A stretch of 10,618 nucleotides of DNA from Lachnospiraceae bacterium (GCA_900768755.1 CAAGDV010000005.1:1-10618), one strand, 5' to 3'. Shown: positions 1 to 7,483, counted from the first letter of the stretch. A program made the numbers and translations. Notes: generated by a model not told the origin, from the letters alone.

Positions 1-27
1 AACCCATAAGGGAGGTTAGTTTAGAAA

Positions 28-420
28 ATGGCTAAAGTTACAAAAAAAGTGACAAAAAAGCGTGTTAAGAAAAACGTTGAACGCGGACAGGCACACATTC
101 AGTCATCATTTAATAACACAATCGTTACCATCACTGATACAGAAGGTAATGCATTGTCATGGGCTAGTGCCGGTGGTCTTGGATTTAGAGGTTCAAAGAA
201 ATCTACTCCTTATGCAGCTCAGATGGCAGCGGAAACTGCAACAAAGGCAGCTTTAGTACACGGATTAAAATCAGTAGATGTTATGGTAAAGGGACCCGGT
301 TCAGGCCGTGAAGCAGCAATCAGAGCTCTTCAGGCATGCGGACTCGAAGTTACCAGTATCAAGGACGTTACTCCGGTACCACATAACGGATGTCGTCCAC
401 CAAAGCGCAGAAGAGTCTAA
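28..420 (+). CDS. rpsK: 30S ribosomal protein S11 (uS11)
   Basis: Component of the 30S platform that contacts 16S rRNA near the E site and the Shine-Dalgarno helix region. The 130-residue product matches the usual length of about 129. It has a lysine-rich N-terminus, then the family core with GQAHIQSSFNNTIVTITD (residues 20-37), SWASAGGLGFRGSKKSTPYA and VKGPGSGREAAIRAL, and ends in the characteristic CRPPKRRRV tail. The ATG at 28 is preceded by GGGAGGT at 10-16. The first nine bases of the window probably end the preceding gene (rpsM would be expected here), but too little is present to identify it. rpsD follows after 18 bp. No promoter lies inside the window for this gene, so it is read from upstream. 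Recognition is certain from the protein. Confidence 0.98.
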   Translation: MAKVTKKVTKKRVKKNVERGQAHIQSSFNNTIVTITDTEGNALSWASAGGLGFRGSKKSTPYAAQMAAETATKAALVHGLKSVDVMVKGPGSGREAAIRALQACGLEVTSIKDVTPVPHNGCRPPKRRRV

Positions 421-438
421 TAGGAGGTGTAGTAAAGT

Positions 439-1032
439 ATGGCAATTAACAGAGTTCCTGTTCTTAAAAGATGCAGATCACTTGGACTTGATCCAGTTTA
501 TTTAGGAATAGATAAGAAATCAAACAGAAAATTAGACAGAGCCGGCAAAAAGGTAAGTGAGTACGGACTTCAGCTTCGTGAGAAGCAGAAAGCTAAATTC
601 ATATACGGAGTTCTTGAGAAGCCTTTCAGAAACTATTTTGAGAAGGCCGACAGAATGAGTGGCATGACAGGTGACAACCTCATGTCTATGCTTGAGCTCA
701 GACTTGATAACGTTATTTTCAGATTAGGTTACGCTAGAACAAGAAAAGAAGCCAGACAGATCGTAGACCACAAGCATGTACTTGTAAACGGAAAGTGTGT
801 TAACATTCCTTCATATCAGGTAAGTGCCGGTGACACAATCGAGATCAAAGAGAAGGCTAAGTCATCACAGAGATACAAAGATATAATCGAAGTTACAGGT
901 GCAAGAGTAGTACCCGAGTGGCTTGAAGCTGATCAGGAGAACCTTAAGGGAGCAGTTAAGTCAGTTCCGTCAAGAGATATGATTGATGTTCCTGTTAATG
1001 AGATGCTTATTGTCGAGTTGTACTCTAAGTAA
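439..1032 (+). CDS. rpsD: 30S ribosomal protein S4 (uS4)
   Basis: Primary 16S rRNA-binding protein that nucleates 30S assembly; in several bacteria S4 also represses its own operon. The 197-residue protein has the S4 N-terminal domain (residues 1 to about 85) and then an S4 RNA-binding domain at about 86-150, with LELRLDNVIFRLGYARTRKEARQIV and HKHVLVNGKCVNIPSY. The N-terminal part holds a single cysteine (C12), so this is the zinc-free form, not the four-cysteine zinc-binding form. The ATG is preceded by TAGGAGGTG at 421-429. It lies 18 bp after rpsK and 34 bp before rpoA, so the three genes are almost certainly cotranscribed. No S4-binding leader could be identified in this window. Confidence 0.98.
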   Translation: MAINRVPVLKRCRSLGLDPVYLGIDKKSNRKLDRAGKKVSEYGLQLREKQKAKFIYGVLEKPFRNYFEKADRMSGMTGDNLMSMLELRLDNVIFRLGYARTRKEARQIVDHKHVLVNGKCVNIPSYQVSAGDTIEIKEKAKSSQRYKDIIEVTGARVVPEWLEADQENLKGAVKSVPSRDMIDVPVNEMLIVELYSK

Positions 1033-1066
1033 TAGATGACGCAACCCAATAAAGGAGGGGCTATTA

Positions 1067-2029
1067 GTGTTCGAATTTGAAAAACCGAGAATTGAGATCG
1101 AAGAGATATCTGAAGATAAGAAATACGGTAGATTTGTAGTAGAGCCGCTTGAAAGAGGGTACGGAACTACGCTTGGTAATTCGCTCAGAAGAATTATTCT
1201 TTCGTCACTTCCGGGTTCAGCAGTGAGCCAGGTTAAGATTGAGGGTGTGTTGCATGAGTTTAGTCCGATTCCGGGAGTAAAAGAGGATGTCAGCGACATC
1301 ATCATGAACATCAAAAATCTTGCAATCAAGAATAACAGCGATTCACATGAGCCTAAGATTGCATATATCGAATGTGACGGCAGAGAAGGCGTTGTCACGG
1401 CAGCGGATATTCAGGTAGATTCTGACATTGAGATTCTTAACCCGGATTTAGTTATTGCTACATTGAACGGCGGTCCGGATTGCAAGCTCTTCATGGAGCT
1501 TACAATTACTTACGGCAGAGGTTATGTAAGTGCTGATAAGAACAAAACACCGGATACCCCAATCGGTGTACTTTCGATTGATTCAATCTACACACCGGTT
1601 GACCGCGTGAACATTTCTGTTCAGAATACACGTGTCGGACAGGTAACTGACTACGATAAACTTACATTAGAGGTATATACTAACGGTACATTGTCTCCGG
1701 ACGATGCTGTCAGCCTCGCTGCAAAGGTATTGAGCGAGCACCTCAGTCTTTTCATCGACCTTTCGGAAAGCGCAAAATCAGTTGACGTTATGGTTGAGAA
1801 GGAAGACAACGAGATGGAGAAAGCTCTTGAGATGAGCATTGATGAGCTTGAACTTTCAGTTCGTTCATACAACTGCCTTAAGAGAGCAGGTATCAATACT
1901 GTTGAAGAATTGTGTAATAAGACATCTGAAGATATGATGAAGGTGAGAAATCTTGGACGTAAGTCTCTTGAAGAAGTTCTTGCAAAGTTGAAAGAACTTG
2001 GATTATCACTTAATTCAGGTGATGAGTAA
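1067..2029 (+). CDS. rpoA: DNA-directed RNA polymerase subunit alpha
   Basis: Alpha subunit of RNA polymerase: its N-terminal domain dimerises and scaffolds beta and beta', and its C-terminal domain binds UP elements and activators. The 320-residue length is normal. The N-terminal domain shows EPLERGYGTTLGNSLRRIIL and SSLPGSAVSQVKIEGVLHEF. The C-terminal domain (from about residue 258) shows DELELSVRSYNCLKRAGI, NTVEEL and VRNLGRKSLEEV, the helix-hairpin-helix DNA-binding region. The start is a GTG at 1067, chosen because it directly precedes FEFEKPRIE, the usual family N-terminus, and follows AAAGGAGGGG (1051-1060) at correct spacing; no in-frame ATG competes. It sits in the classic rpsK-rpsD-rpoA-rplQ order, with rplQ 22 bp downstream. 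Confidence 0.98.
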   Translation: MFEFEKPRIEIEEISEDKKYGRFVVEPLERGYGTTLGNSLRRIILSSLPGSAVSQVKIEGVLHEFSPIPGVKEDVSDIIMNIKNLAIKNNSDSHEPKIAYIECDGREGVVTAADIQVDSDIEILNPDLVIATLNGGPDCKLFMELTITYGRGYVSADKNKTPDTPIGVLSIDSIYTPVDRVNISVQNTRVGQVTDYDKLTLEVYTNGTLSPDDAVSLAAKVLSEHLSLFIDLSESAKSVDVMVEKEDNEMEKALEMSIDELELSVRSYNCLKRAGINTVEELCNKTSEDMMKVRNLGRKSLEEVLAKLKELGLSLNSGDE

Positions 2030-2051
2030 TTAGTGAAGGAGGAAGCAGGAA

Positions 2052-2588
2052 ATGGCAAGATATAGAAAGCTTGGAAGAACTGCTGATCAGAGAAAGGCTT
2101 TAATCAGAAATCAGGTAACAGCATTGCTTTACAACGGTAAGATTGTTACAACTGAAGCTAAAGCCAAAGAGATCCGTAAAGTCGCTGAAGGACTGATTGC
2201 ACTCGCAGTTAAAGAGAAGGATAACTTTGATACAGTAACTGTTACTGCAAGAGTTGCACGTAAGGATAAAGATGGCAAGAGAGTTAAAGAGGTTGTTGAC
2301 GGAAAGAAGAAAACCGTATATGACAGCATCGAGAAGACTATCAAGAAGGATCAGCCATCAAGAGTACATGCCAGAAGACAGATGATGAAGGTTCTCTACT
2401 CTGTAACAGAGGTTCCTACAGAAGCAGCAGGAAGAAAGAGAAATACCAAGGAAATCAGTGTTGCTGACAAGTTGTTTGATGAAATCGCACCAAAGTATGT
2501 TAATCGTAACGGCGGATACACAAGAATCGTTAAGATTGGACAGCGTAAGGGCGATGCAGCAATGGAAGTTCTCCTTGAGCTGGTATAA
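2052..2588 (+). CDS. rplQ: 50S ribosomal protein L17 (bL17), extended form
   Basis: Large-subunit protein near the peptide exit tunnel on 23S rRNA. Family signatures are clear: MARYRKLGRTADQRKALIRN at the start, TTEAKAKEIRKVAEGLI (33-49), VHARRQ (105-110), and KLFDEIAPKYVNRNGGYTRI near the end, closing with LLELV. The protein is 178 residues, while typical bacterial L17 is roughly 115-130. The excess is mostly one lysine-rich, charged insert at about residues 55-104 between LAVKEK and VHARRQ, plus a smaller one at about 118-136. I recall similar long L17 proteins from Lachnospiraceae, so this is probably a lineage feature and not a fusion. The ATG at 2052 is preceded by GAAGGAGGAAG. It is the last r-protein gene of the operon and is followed by a hairpin. 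Confidence 0.97.
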   Translation: MARYRKLGRTADQRKALIRNQVTALLYNGKIVTTEAKAKEIRKVAEGLIALAVKEKDNFDTVTVTARVARKDKDGKRVKEVVDGKKKTVYDSIEKTIKKDQPSRVHARRQMMKVLYSVTEVPTEAAGRKRNTKEISVADKLFDEIAPKYVNRNGGYTRIVKIGQRKGDAAMEVLLELV

Positions 2589-2607
2589 TTGAGTTAAGAA
2601 TGAATTT

Positions 2608-2640
2608 GGTGGGACGAATGCTGTCGGCGTTTGTCCCACT
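2608..2640 (+). terminator. Long hairpin between rplQ and ecfA1, weak terminator or processing site
   Basis: GTGGGAC (2609-2615) pairs with GTCCCAC (2633-2639). The stem continues inward through G-U and A-T pairs and GC/GC (2620-2621 with 2627-2628), leaving a five-base loop at 2622-2626: 13 pairs, or 14 with the outer G-U. Only a poor U tract follows (TTGCTTT), so full termination is doubtful. A partial terminator or an RNA-stability or processing element would make sense here, because abundant r-protein mRNA would otherwise run straight into low-demand transporter genes. The structure is seen; its function is inferred. Confidence 0.5.
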
Positions 2641-2669
2641 TGCTTTACCCCGCAGAAAGGAGAGATACC

Positions 2670-3521
2670 ATGGCAGTTGTTGAGACCGAAGATTTGTCTT
2701 TTGACTATATTAAAAGAGACGACAAGGGAGATGTCGAAGGAATAGTCCGCGCGGTTTCGGATGTTAATATAACAATTGAGCAGGGTGAATTTATTGCTAT
2801 ACTCGGACATAACGGCTCGGGCAAATCAACCCTTGCCAGGCATCTCAATGCACTTTTGATGCCGACGGAAGGCACGGTGTACATCTGCGGAGACGATACC
2901 GCGGACGAAAAGAAATTGTGGGATATCAGACAGAATGCGGGGATGGTTTTTCAGAACCCGGACAATCAGATTGTCGGAACAATTGTTGAAGAAGATGTGG
3001 GTTTTGGGCCCGAAAATCTGGGAATGCCCACGGAGGATATTTGGAAAGCCGTGGATGAGGCGCTTAGTTCAGTAGGAATGACGGCTTACAGAATGTTTCG
3101 CCCGGACAAATTATCAGGCGGACAGAAGCAGCGCGTGGCGATTGCAGGGGTTCTGGCAATGAAGCCGAAGTGCATCATAATGGATGAACCAACGGCGATG
3201 CTCGACCCAAACGGCAGACGCGAGGTAATCAATACGGTTACAAGACTTAACCGCGAGGAAAAAATAACGGTGATTCTCATTACGCATTTTATGGACGAGG
3301 CGGTGAAAGCCGACAGGATATATGTGATGGACAAGGGAAGCGTTGTGATGGAAGGAACGCCGAAGGAGATTTTTTCCCGCGTGGACGAATTGAAGGAAAT
3401 AAGACTTGATGTTCCCCAGGCGACCGAAATGGCTTATGAACTGGGTAAAATGGGATATAATATGCCGCGAGGCATTTTGAATACGGAAGAGTTGGTAGAG
3501 GCGATATGTCAATTATTTTAG
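2670..3521 (+). CDS. ecfA1: ECF transporter ATPase EcfA1
   Basis: One of two ABC ATPases of the energy-coupling factor module that powers uptake of vitamins or metal ions by exchangeable S components. The 283-residue product has all ATPase motifs: Walker A GHNGSGKST (46-54), Q-loop FQNPDNQ (Q95), signature LSGGQKQR (148-155), Walker B CIIMDEP (168-174) and H-loop histidine H206 in LITHFMDE. The ATG at 2670 is preferred over an in-frame TTG at 2631: it is preceded by AGAAAGGAGAG (2654-2664), and the upstream codons fall inside the hairpin and encode nothing family-like. Its 3' end overlaps ecfA2 by 16 bp, suggesting coupled translation and matched stoichiometry. Codon use shifts from the r-protein style of rplQ to a more GC-rich style, consistent with lower expression. 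Confidence 0.95.
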   Translation: MAVVETEDLSFDYIKRDDKGDVEGIVRAVSDVNITIEQGEFIAILGHNGSGKSTLARHLNALLMPTEGTVYICGDDTADEKKLWDIRQNAGMVFQNPDNQIVGTIVEEDVGFGPENLGMPTEDIWKAVDEALSSVGMTAYRMFRPDKLSGGQKQRVAIAGVLAMKPKCIIMDEPTAMLDPNGRREVINTVTRLNREEKITVILITHFMDEAVKADRIYVMDKGSVVMEGTPKEIFSRVDELKEIRLDVPQATEMAYELGKMGYNMPRGILNTEELVEAICQLF

Positions 3522-4366
3522 ATAAAGTCAGCTATGTGTACGGAGAAGGCTCCGGATTTGAAAAACAGGCGCTTAAGGATATCAGCCTCGTCATTGACCG
3601 CAATGAATTCATCGGACTCATAGGTCACACCGGCTCCGGCAAATCAACATTAACGCAGATATTAAACGGACTGTTAAAGCCGTCATCAGGCAATGTATAT
3701 TTTGACGGGCAGGATATCAGCGACAAAAAATTTAATATTAAGGAATACCGTAGCAAGGTCGGACTTGTATTTCAGTACCCGGAGCACCAGCTTTTTGAAG
3801 CGACGGTGTTTAAGGATGTGTGCTACGGCCCCGGCAATCTGGGACTTAGCCGTAAGGAGTGCGAATTCCGGGCATTTGAGGCACTCAGGCTTGTCGGAAT
3901 GGACGAAAATCTGTGCTACAGCTCTCCTTTTGAGCTGTCGGGCGGACAAAAGCGAAGAGCGGCAATAGCGGGCGTGCTTGCAATGAAGCCGGAGTACCTT
4001 ATCCTTGACGAGCCGACGGCGGGGCTTGACCCGCGCGGACGGGATGAGATACTTGACATGATAGCGGATATGCATGACCGGACCCACAATACCGTTATCC
4101 TTGTATCGCACAGTATGGAGGATATTGCAAAATACGTGGACCGCATTCTTGTTATGAACGACGGCGGGCTTATGTACGACGACGCTCCGCGCAATATTTT
4201 CTGCCACTACAGGGAACTTGAGAAGGTCGGACTGGCGGCACCGCAGGTAACCTATATAATGAACGAACTGGCCTTGCGCGGTCTTAAAGCGGATACATCC
4301 GCAATAACAATCGACGAAGGCATAAAAAGCGTTGTACAGGCTCTGAACGCGCAACGAAAGGCATAA
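3506..4366 (+). CDS. ecfA2: ECF transporter ATPase EcfA2
   Basis: Second ATPase of the ECF module, partner of EcfA1. The 286-residue protein has Walker A GHTGSGKST (40-48), Q-loop FQYPEHQ (Q90), signature LSGGQKRRAAIAG (144-156), Walker B YLILDEP (164-170) and H-loop histidine H202 in VSHSMED. The QYPE.QLFE Q-loop and the KRR after the signature resemble the EcfA2 paralogue more than EcfA1. The ATG at 3506 lies inside the last codons of ecfA1, with only a modest AGAGG (3497-3501) upstream, so translation probably depends on ribosomes finishing ecfA1. ecfT follows after three bases. A 222-codon frame on the opposite strand (3686-4354) is a shadow of this gene. Confidence 0.95.
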   Translation: MSIILDKVSYVYGEGSGFEKQALKDISLVIDRNEFIGLIGHTGSGKSTLTQILNGLLKPSSGNVYFDGQDISDKKFNIKEYRSKVGLVFQYPEHQLFEATVFKDVCYGPGNLGLSRKECEFRAFEALRLVGMDENLCYSSPFELSGGQKRRAAIAGVLAMKPEYLILDEPTAGLDPRGRDEILDMIADMHDRTHNTVILVSHSMEDIAKYVDRILVMNDGGLMYDDAPRNIFCHYRELEKVGLAAPQVTYIMNELALRGLKADTSAITIDEGIKSVVQALNAQRKA

Positions 4367-4369
4367 TGG

Positions 4370-5185
4370 ATGTTAAAAGACATAACTATCGGACAATATT
4401 ATCCCACAGGCTCGGTTATTCACAGGCTTGACCCGAGGGTAAAGCTTTTTTCAACAATGCTTTACATTATTTCCCTCTTCATAGCCAAAAACCCTGTGGT
4501 CTATATGCTTTCAGCAGTGTTTCTCTTTACATGCATAGGGATATCCAAAGTCCCGATAAAATTCATGCTTAAAGGGCTGCGCTCGATATTTGTTATCATG
4601 GCAATCAGCCTGATTTTCAATGTTTTCTGCACGCCGGGCGAGGTGCTGTGGCAGTGGAAAAGCATCTCGATAACGCGCGAGGGAATTACCCTTGCAATTT
4701 ACATGGCAGTCAGAATCGTGCTGCTCATCATGGGCTCGTCAGTAATGACGCTGACCACGACGCCCAACGATTTGACCGATGGCATGGAAAAAGGACTCGG
4801 GTTCTTAAAAGTATTCCGGATTCCCGTGCACGATATAGCGATGATGATGTCCATCGCCCTGCGCTTCATACCGATTCTCATGGATGAGACAGACAAAATA
4901 ATGAAGGCCCAGAAGGCGAGGGGCGCGGATTTTGAGAGCGGTAATGTTTTCAAAAAAATGAAAGCGCTGGTGCCGATTTTTATACCGCTGTTTGTGTCGG
5001 CGATAAGACGCGCATACGACCTTGCAACAGCCATGGAGGCTAGGTGCTACAAGGGCGGCGCGGGAAGAACCAAGATGAAACCGTTGAAATATCACGCATC
5101 GGACAGAATTGCCTATCTGATTGTGTGGACATATTTTGCCCTGATTATTGCAGGAAGAATTCTTTGGAACAGGTTTGTGGGATGA
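4370..5185 (+). CDS. ecfT: ECF transporter transmembrane protein EcfT
   Basis: Membrane scaffold of the ECF transporter that couples the ATPases to the substrate-binding S component. The 271-residue protein opens with IGQYYPTGSVIHRLDPRVKL, typical of EcfT, followed by hydrophobic segments at about 28-60, 70-90, 105-128 and 245-262. The two coupling-helix motifs that dock into the ATPases are visible as KARGADF (ARG at 183-185) and AMEARCYKGG (ARC at 224-226). The second normally reads Ala-Arg-Gly or a close variant, and ARC appears to be a common Firmicutes form. The ATG is three bases after the ecfA2 stop; a GAAAGG (4356-4361) may serve as ribosome binding site. With no S component nearby, this is a group II module serving S proteins encoded elsewhere. 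Confidence 0.95.
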   Translation: MLKDITIGQYYPTGSVIHRLDPRVKLFSTMLYIISLFIAKNPVVYMLSAVFLFTCIGISKVPIKFMLKGLRSIFVIMAISLIFNVFCTPGEVLWQWKSISITREGITLAIYMAVRIVLLIMGSSVMTLTTTPNDLTDGMEKGLGFLKVFRIPVHDIAMMMSIALRFIPILMDETDKIMKAQKARGADFESGNVFKKMKALVPIFIPLFVSAIRRAYDLATAMEARCYKGGAGRTKMKPLKYHASDRIAYLIVWTYFALIIAGRILWNRFVG

Positions 5186-5928
5186 GAGTACTTTTAATTG
5201 TTGCTTATGACGGAACAAAATATTGCGGCTGGCAGCGGCAGCCTGCGGCTCCGACCGTTGAGGAGACTCTGTGCGCGGCGCTTGGCAGCTTTTTTCACAA
5301 GGACGTGCAAGTGATTGGCGCGAGCAGGACGGACTCCGGAGTGCACGCTCTGGGCAATGTTGCTGTTTTTGACATTGACACGCCCGTGCCCGCGGACAAA
5401 ATAGCGCAGGTCATCAATCCGCTTCTGCCGCCCGATATAGTGATTCAGAAATCTTTTGAGGTGCGAAAGGATTTTCATCCGAGGCACACAGGCTGCGTCA
5501 AAACCTATGAATACCGGATTTTTAATGCGAAGGTGAACAACCCGCTAATCAGCCGGTATGCGGATTACTGCTATGTTGACCTTGATGTTGAAAGAATGCG
5601 CGAAGCAGCAATTTACCTAGTGGGTGAGCATGATTTTACCTCATTCTGCTCGGCGGACACGCAGGCGGAGAATCATGTCCGGACCATATACTCGTTAGAC
5701 GTAGATAAATCAGGGGATCTGATAACCATAAGAATCCGCGGCAACGGTTTTCTCTACAATATGGTGCGGATAATCGCCGGAACGCTCATGCAGGCGGGGC
5801 GCGGATTTATCGAGCCGCACAGAGTAAAAGAAATACTCGAGGCAAAAGACCGGCAGGCAGCGGGACCGACCGCGGCGGCAAAAGGTCTTACGCTTGTTAA
5901 GATAGAATACGAGGAACCGATAAGATGA
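5182..5928 (+). CDS. truA: tRNA pseudouridine(38-40) synthase TruA
   Basis: Isomerises uridine to pseudouridine at positions 38-40 of the tRNA anticodon stem-loop. The 248-residue length is normal. The N-terminus MRVLLIVAYDGTKYCGWQRQ is family-typical. The catalytic aspartate is D51 in ASRTDSGVHALGNVAVFD, and later TruA signatures include KTYEYRIFN, GEHDFTSFCS and FLYNMVRIIAGTL. The start is the ATG at 5182, overlapping the ecfT stop as ATGA; a longer in-frame reading from 5044 would run through ecfT and is rejected. Its own stop overlaps the next gene as ATGA. truA directly after the ecf genes is a conserved Firmicutes order, which supports both identifications. Confidence 0.96.
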   Translation: MRVLLIVAYDGTKYCGWQRQPAAPTVEETLCAALGSFFHKDVQVIGASRTDSGVHALGNVAVFDIDTPVPADKIAQVINPLLPPDIVIQKSFEVRKDFHPRHTGCVKTYEYRIFNAKVNNPLISRYADYCYVDLDVERMREAAIYLVGEHDFTSFCSADTQAENHVRTIYSLDVDKSGDLITIRIRGNGFLYNMVRIIAGTLMQAGRGFIEPHRVKEILEAKDRQAAGPTAAAKGLTLVKIEYEEPIR

Positions 5929-6782
5929 TTTGGATGCTTTTGGTGCTCTTCTACGGCCTCGCAAAAGGCGGAAGAGAGATATGCAAAAAGAAGGCGCTTG
6001 CGAAGAATTCAGTGCTTGAGGTGCTGTTTTTCTACACTTTTATATCGTTTGTGATGGTGATTCCGGAGGCGCCGGGGGCTTTTGGTCTGTCAGGACGGAT
6101 GTATGCGCTCATCGCACTGAAATCCTTTGTCATATTTGTGGCGTGGATATGCAGCTTCAACGCCATCAAGCGGCTCCCGATAAGCCTTATGGGAGTGCTG
6201 GATCTGTCGCGCGTGGTTTTTGCCACGCTGATGGGTGTGGTGTTTTTGAACGAGATAATGAACGGACCGCAGATTGCGGGCCTTATCCTCGTGTCAGCGG
6301 GCCTTTTGATGCTCCCCTTGCAGAACGCCTTTAAGGCTCAAAAAGAGCCTGTTAATCCCCTATATGTCGTGCTCGCGCTTGCAAGCTGCATTCTCAACGC
6401 TGTCAGCGGAACGATGGACAAATACCTGATGGGGCAGGACATCACAAGCGGCCAGCTGCAGTTCTGGTACATGCTGTTTTTGGTCCTGTACTACCTGATA
6501 TATATTTTGCTCAAAAGAGTCCGCCTGAATTTCAGGAGCCTTGTCAAAAACTACTGGATATGGATTCTTGCGGTGCTCTTTGTGCTCGCAGACAGAGCGC
6601 TGTTCATTGCCAACGGCTACCCTGACAGCAAAGTCACCGTGATGACGCTCATAAAACAGTCCGGCTGCCTTGTGACAATTATCGGCGGCAGGTTTATTTT
6701 CAAGGAAAAAAATATTCTGTATAAACTCGTCTGTGCGCTGGTAATTATCGCAGGAATAGTGATTGCGACCGTGAAATTCTGA
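5925..6782 (+). CDS. EamA/DMT-superfamily permease
   Basis: A predicted 10-helix inner-membrane transporter of the drug/metabolite transporter superfamily; the substrate cannot be read from the sequence. The 285-residue protein has two EamA-like halves. The first ends around GVVFLNEIMNGPQIAGLILVSAGLLML (residues 104-130). The second runs from about 145 and ends with GGRFIFKEKNILYKLVCALVIIAGIVI; both halves share the pattern of a charged FxxE/K turn before the last helix. There is no signal peptide; the first helix begins at residue 1. The ATG overlaps the truA stop by four bases (ATGA), so it is translated as the last gene of the ecf-truA unit. This gene is not part of the usual truA-rplM order and may be a lineage-specific insertion. 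No convincing terminator follows. Confidence 0.85.
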   Translation: MIWMLLVLFYGLAKGGREICKKKALAKNSVLEVLFFYTFISFVMVIPEAPGAFGLSGRMYALIALKSFVIFVAWICSFNAIKRLPISLMGVLDLSRVVFATLMGVVFLNEIMNGPQIAGLILVSAGLLMLPLQNAFKAQKEPVNPLYVVLALASCILNAVSGTMDKYLMGQDITSGQLQFWYMLFLVLYYLIYILLKRVRLNFRSLVKNYWIWILAVLFVLADRALFIANGYPDSKVTVMTLIKQSGCLVTIIGGRFIFKEKNILYKLVCALVIIAGIVIATVKF

Positions 6783-6918
6783 TGAATCCGAACGCAATAG
6801 CGAAAGATGCGGACCCTCTTTTTTCTGCGGTGAGGACAATTATTTTGGGCGAATGGTAAAGGCGGTCGACTGAATGTGTTTTTTTGAATATTTTCTTGGA
6901 AAAAACAGCAAAAAACAG

Positions 6919-6947
6919 TTGACACGAAAATATTGTTATAATATAAT
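6919..6947 (+). promoter_or_regulatory. Sigma-A type promoter for rplM-rpsI
   Basis: A consensus -35 TTGACA lies at 6919-6924 and a consensus -10 TATAAT at 6942-6947, separated by exactly 17 bp in an AT-rich stretch. Transcription would start at about 6952-6954, some 100 bases before rplM. A second TATAAT at 6937-6942 overlaps but would leave only 12 bp of spacing, so it is not the functional -10. Such a perfect match fits a highly expressed r-protein operon. Confidence 0.9.
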
Positions 6948-6951
6948 ACCT

Positions 6952-7005
6952 AAATGTGGCGACGTTTGTCTAAAGGTGTTTCACCAATGCCCCGGAGAAA
7001 CATTT
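6952..7005 (+). promoter_or_regulatory. Structured 5' leader of rplM, L13-leader-like
   Basis: The transcript start region can fold by closing AAATGT (6952-6957) with ACATTT (7000-7005). Inside it GGCG (6958-6961) pairs with TGCC (6988-6991), and a small GGTG-TTT-CACC hairpin forms at 6975-6985. An alternative stem, GTGTTTC (6976-6982) with GAAACAT (6997-7003), would exclude the closing stem and the small hairpin. A T run follows at 7022-7028, before the ribosome binding site. Firmicutes rplM genes are known to carry an L13 autoregulatory leader (Rfam L13_leader); position and architecture fit, but I could not run the covariance model. Pairings are seen; feedback by L13 is inference. Confidence 0.6.
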
Positions 7006-7054
7006 TTAATATATGCTAAACTTTTTTTCGTTATATTTTCAAGGAGGTTAACCA

Positions 7055-7483
7055 ATGAAAACATTCATGGCCAGTTCATCAAACATTGAAAGAAAATGGT
7101 ATGTAGTTGATGCTACAGGATATACATTAGGACGTCTTGCTTCAGAGGTAGCTAAGGTTTTAAGAGGAAAGAATAAGCCTACCTACACACCGAGCATGGA
7201 CACAGGTGATTATGTAATCGTAATCAATGCTGAGAAGATCAGCGTAACAGGTAAGAAGCTCGACCAGAAAGTGTACTACAATCACTCAGGCTGGGTAGGA
7301 GGTCTCAAGGAGACAACCCTCAGAGAGATGCTTGCAAAGCACCCGGAGAGAGTAATTGAGCACGCAGTTAAGGGAATGCTTCCTAAGGGACCTTTGGGAA
7401 GAGAAATGTACACAAAACTCCACGTATATGTTGGACCGGAACACAAGCATGAAGCTCAGAAGCCGGAAGTTTTAACATTTTAA
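7055..7483 (+). CDS. rplM: 50S ribosomal protein L13 (uL13)
   Basis: Early-assembly 23S rRNA-binding protein of the 50S subunit. The 142-residue length is standard. Family signatures are continuous: KWYVVDATGYTLGRLASEVA (residues 14-33), LRGKNKPTYTPSMDTGDYV, VYYNHSGWVGGLKETT (residues 73-88), and MLPKGPLGREMYTKLHVYVG toward the end. The ATG at 7055 follows AAGGAGG (7041-7047) at ideal spacing. It is the first gene of its own transcription unit, with a consensus promoter about 110 bp upstream and a structured leader that may mediate feedback by L13. rpsI follows after 20 bp. Confidence 0.98.
   Translation: MKTFMASSSNIERKWYVVDATGYTLGRLASEVAKVLRGKNKPTYTPSMDTGDYVIVINAEKISVTGKKLDQKVYYNHSGWVGGLKETTLREMLAKHPERVIEHAVKGMLPKGPLGREMYTKLHVYVGPEHKHEAQKPEVLTF

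Noticed and set aside
970..1398. Open frame of 142 codons on the minus strand across rpsD-rpoA
   Set aside because: It is antisense to conserved rpoA and rpsD coding sequence and crosses their gene boundary, with no ribosome binding site or protein-like motif.
2631..2669. Upstream TTG start for ecfA1
   Set aside because: The extra codons fall in the intergenic hairpin and ribosome binding site; the ATG at 2670 has proper Shine-Dalgarno spacing and a family-like N-terminus.
3686..4354. Open frame of 222 codons on the minus strand
   Set aside because: It lies entirely antisense to ecfA2, whose protein has every ABC ATPase motif. The minus-strand translation has no recognisable family and reflects base composition.
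6360..6839. Open frame of 159 codons on the minus strand
   Set aside because: It is antisense to the EamA permease; the polar, low-complexity translation is a shadow of a hydrophobic coding strand.
6800..6840. Terminator after the EamA gene at the T-rich stretch 6816-6825
   Set aside because: No stable stem precedes the T run; only a four-base CCTC/GAGG match spanning the T run could be found.
6874..7089. Plus-strand frame of 71 codons upstream of rplM
   Set aside because: It runs through the promoter, leader and start of rplM in another frame and has no ribosome binding site.
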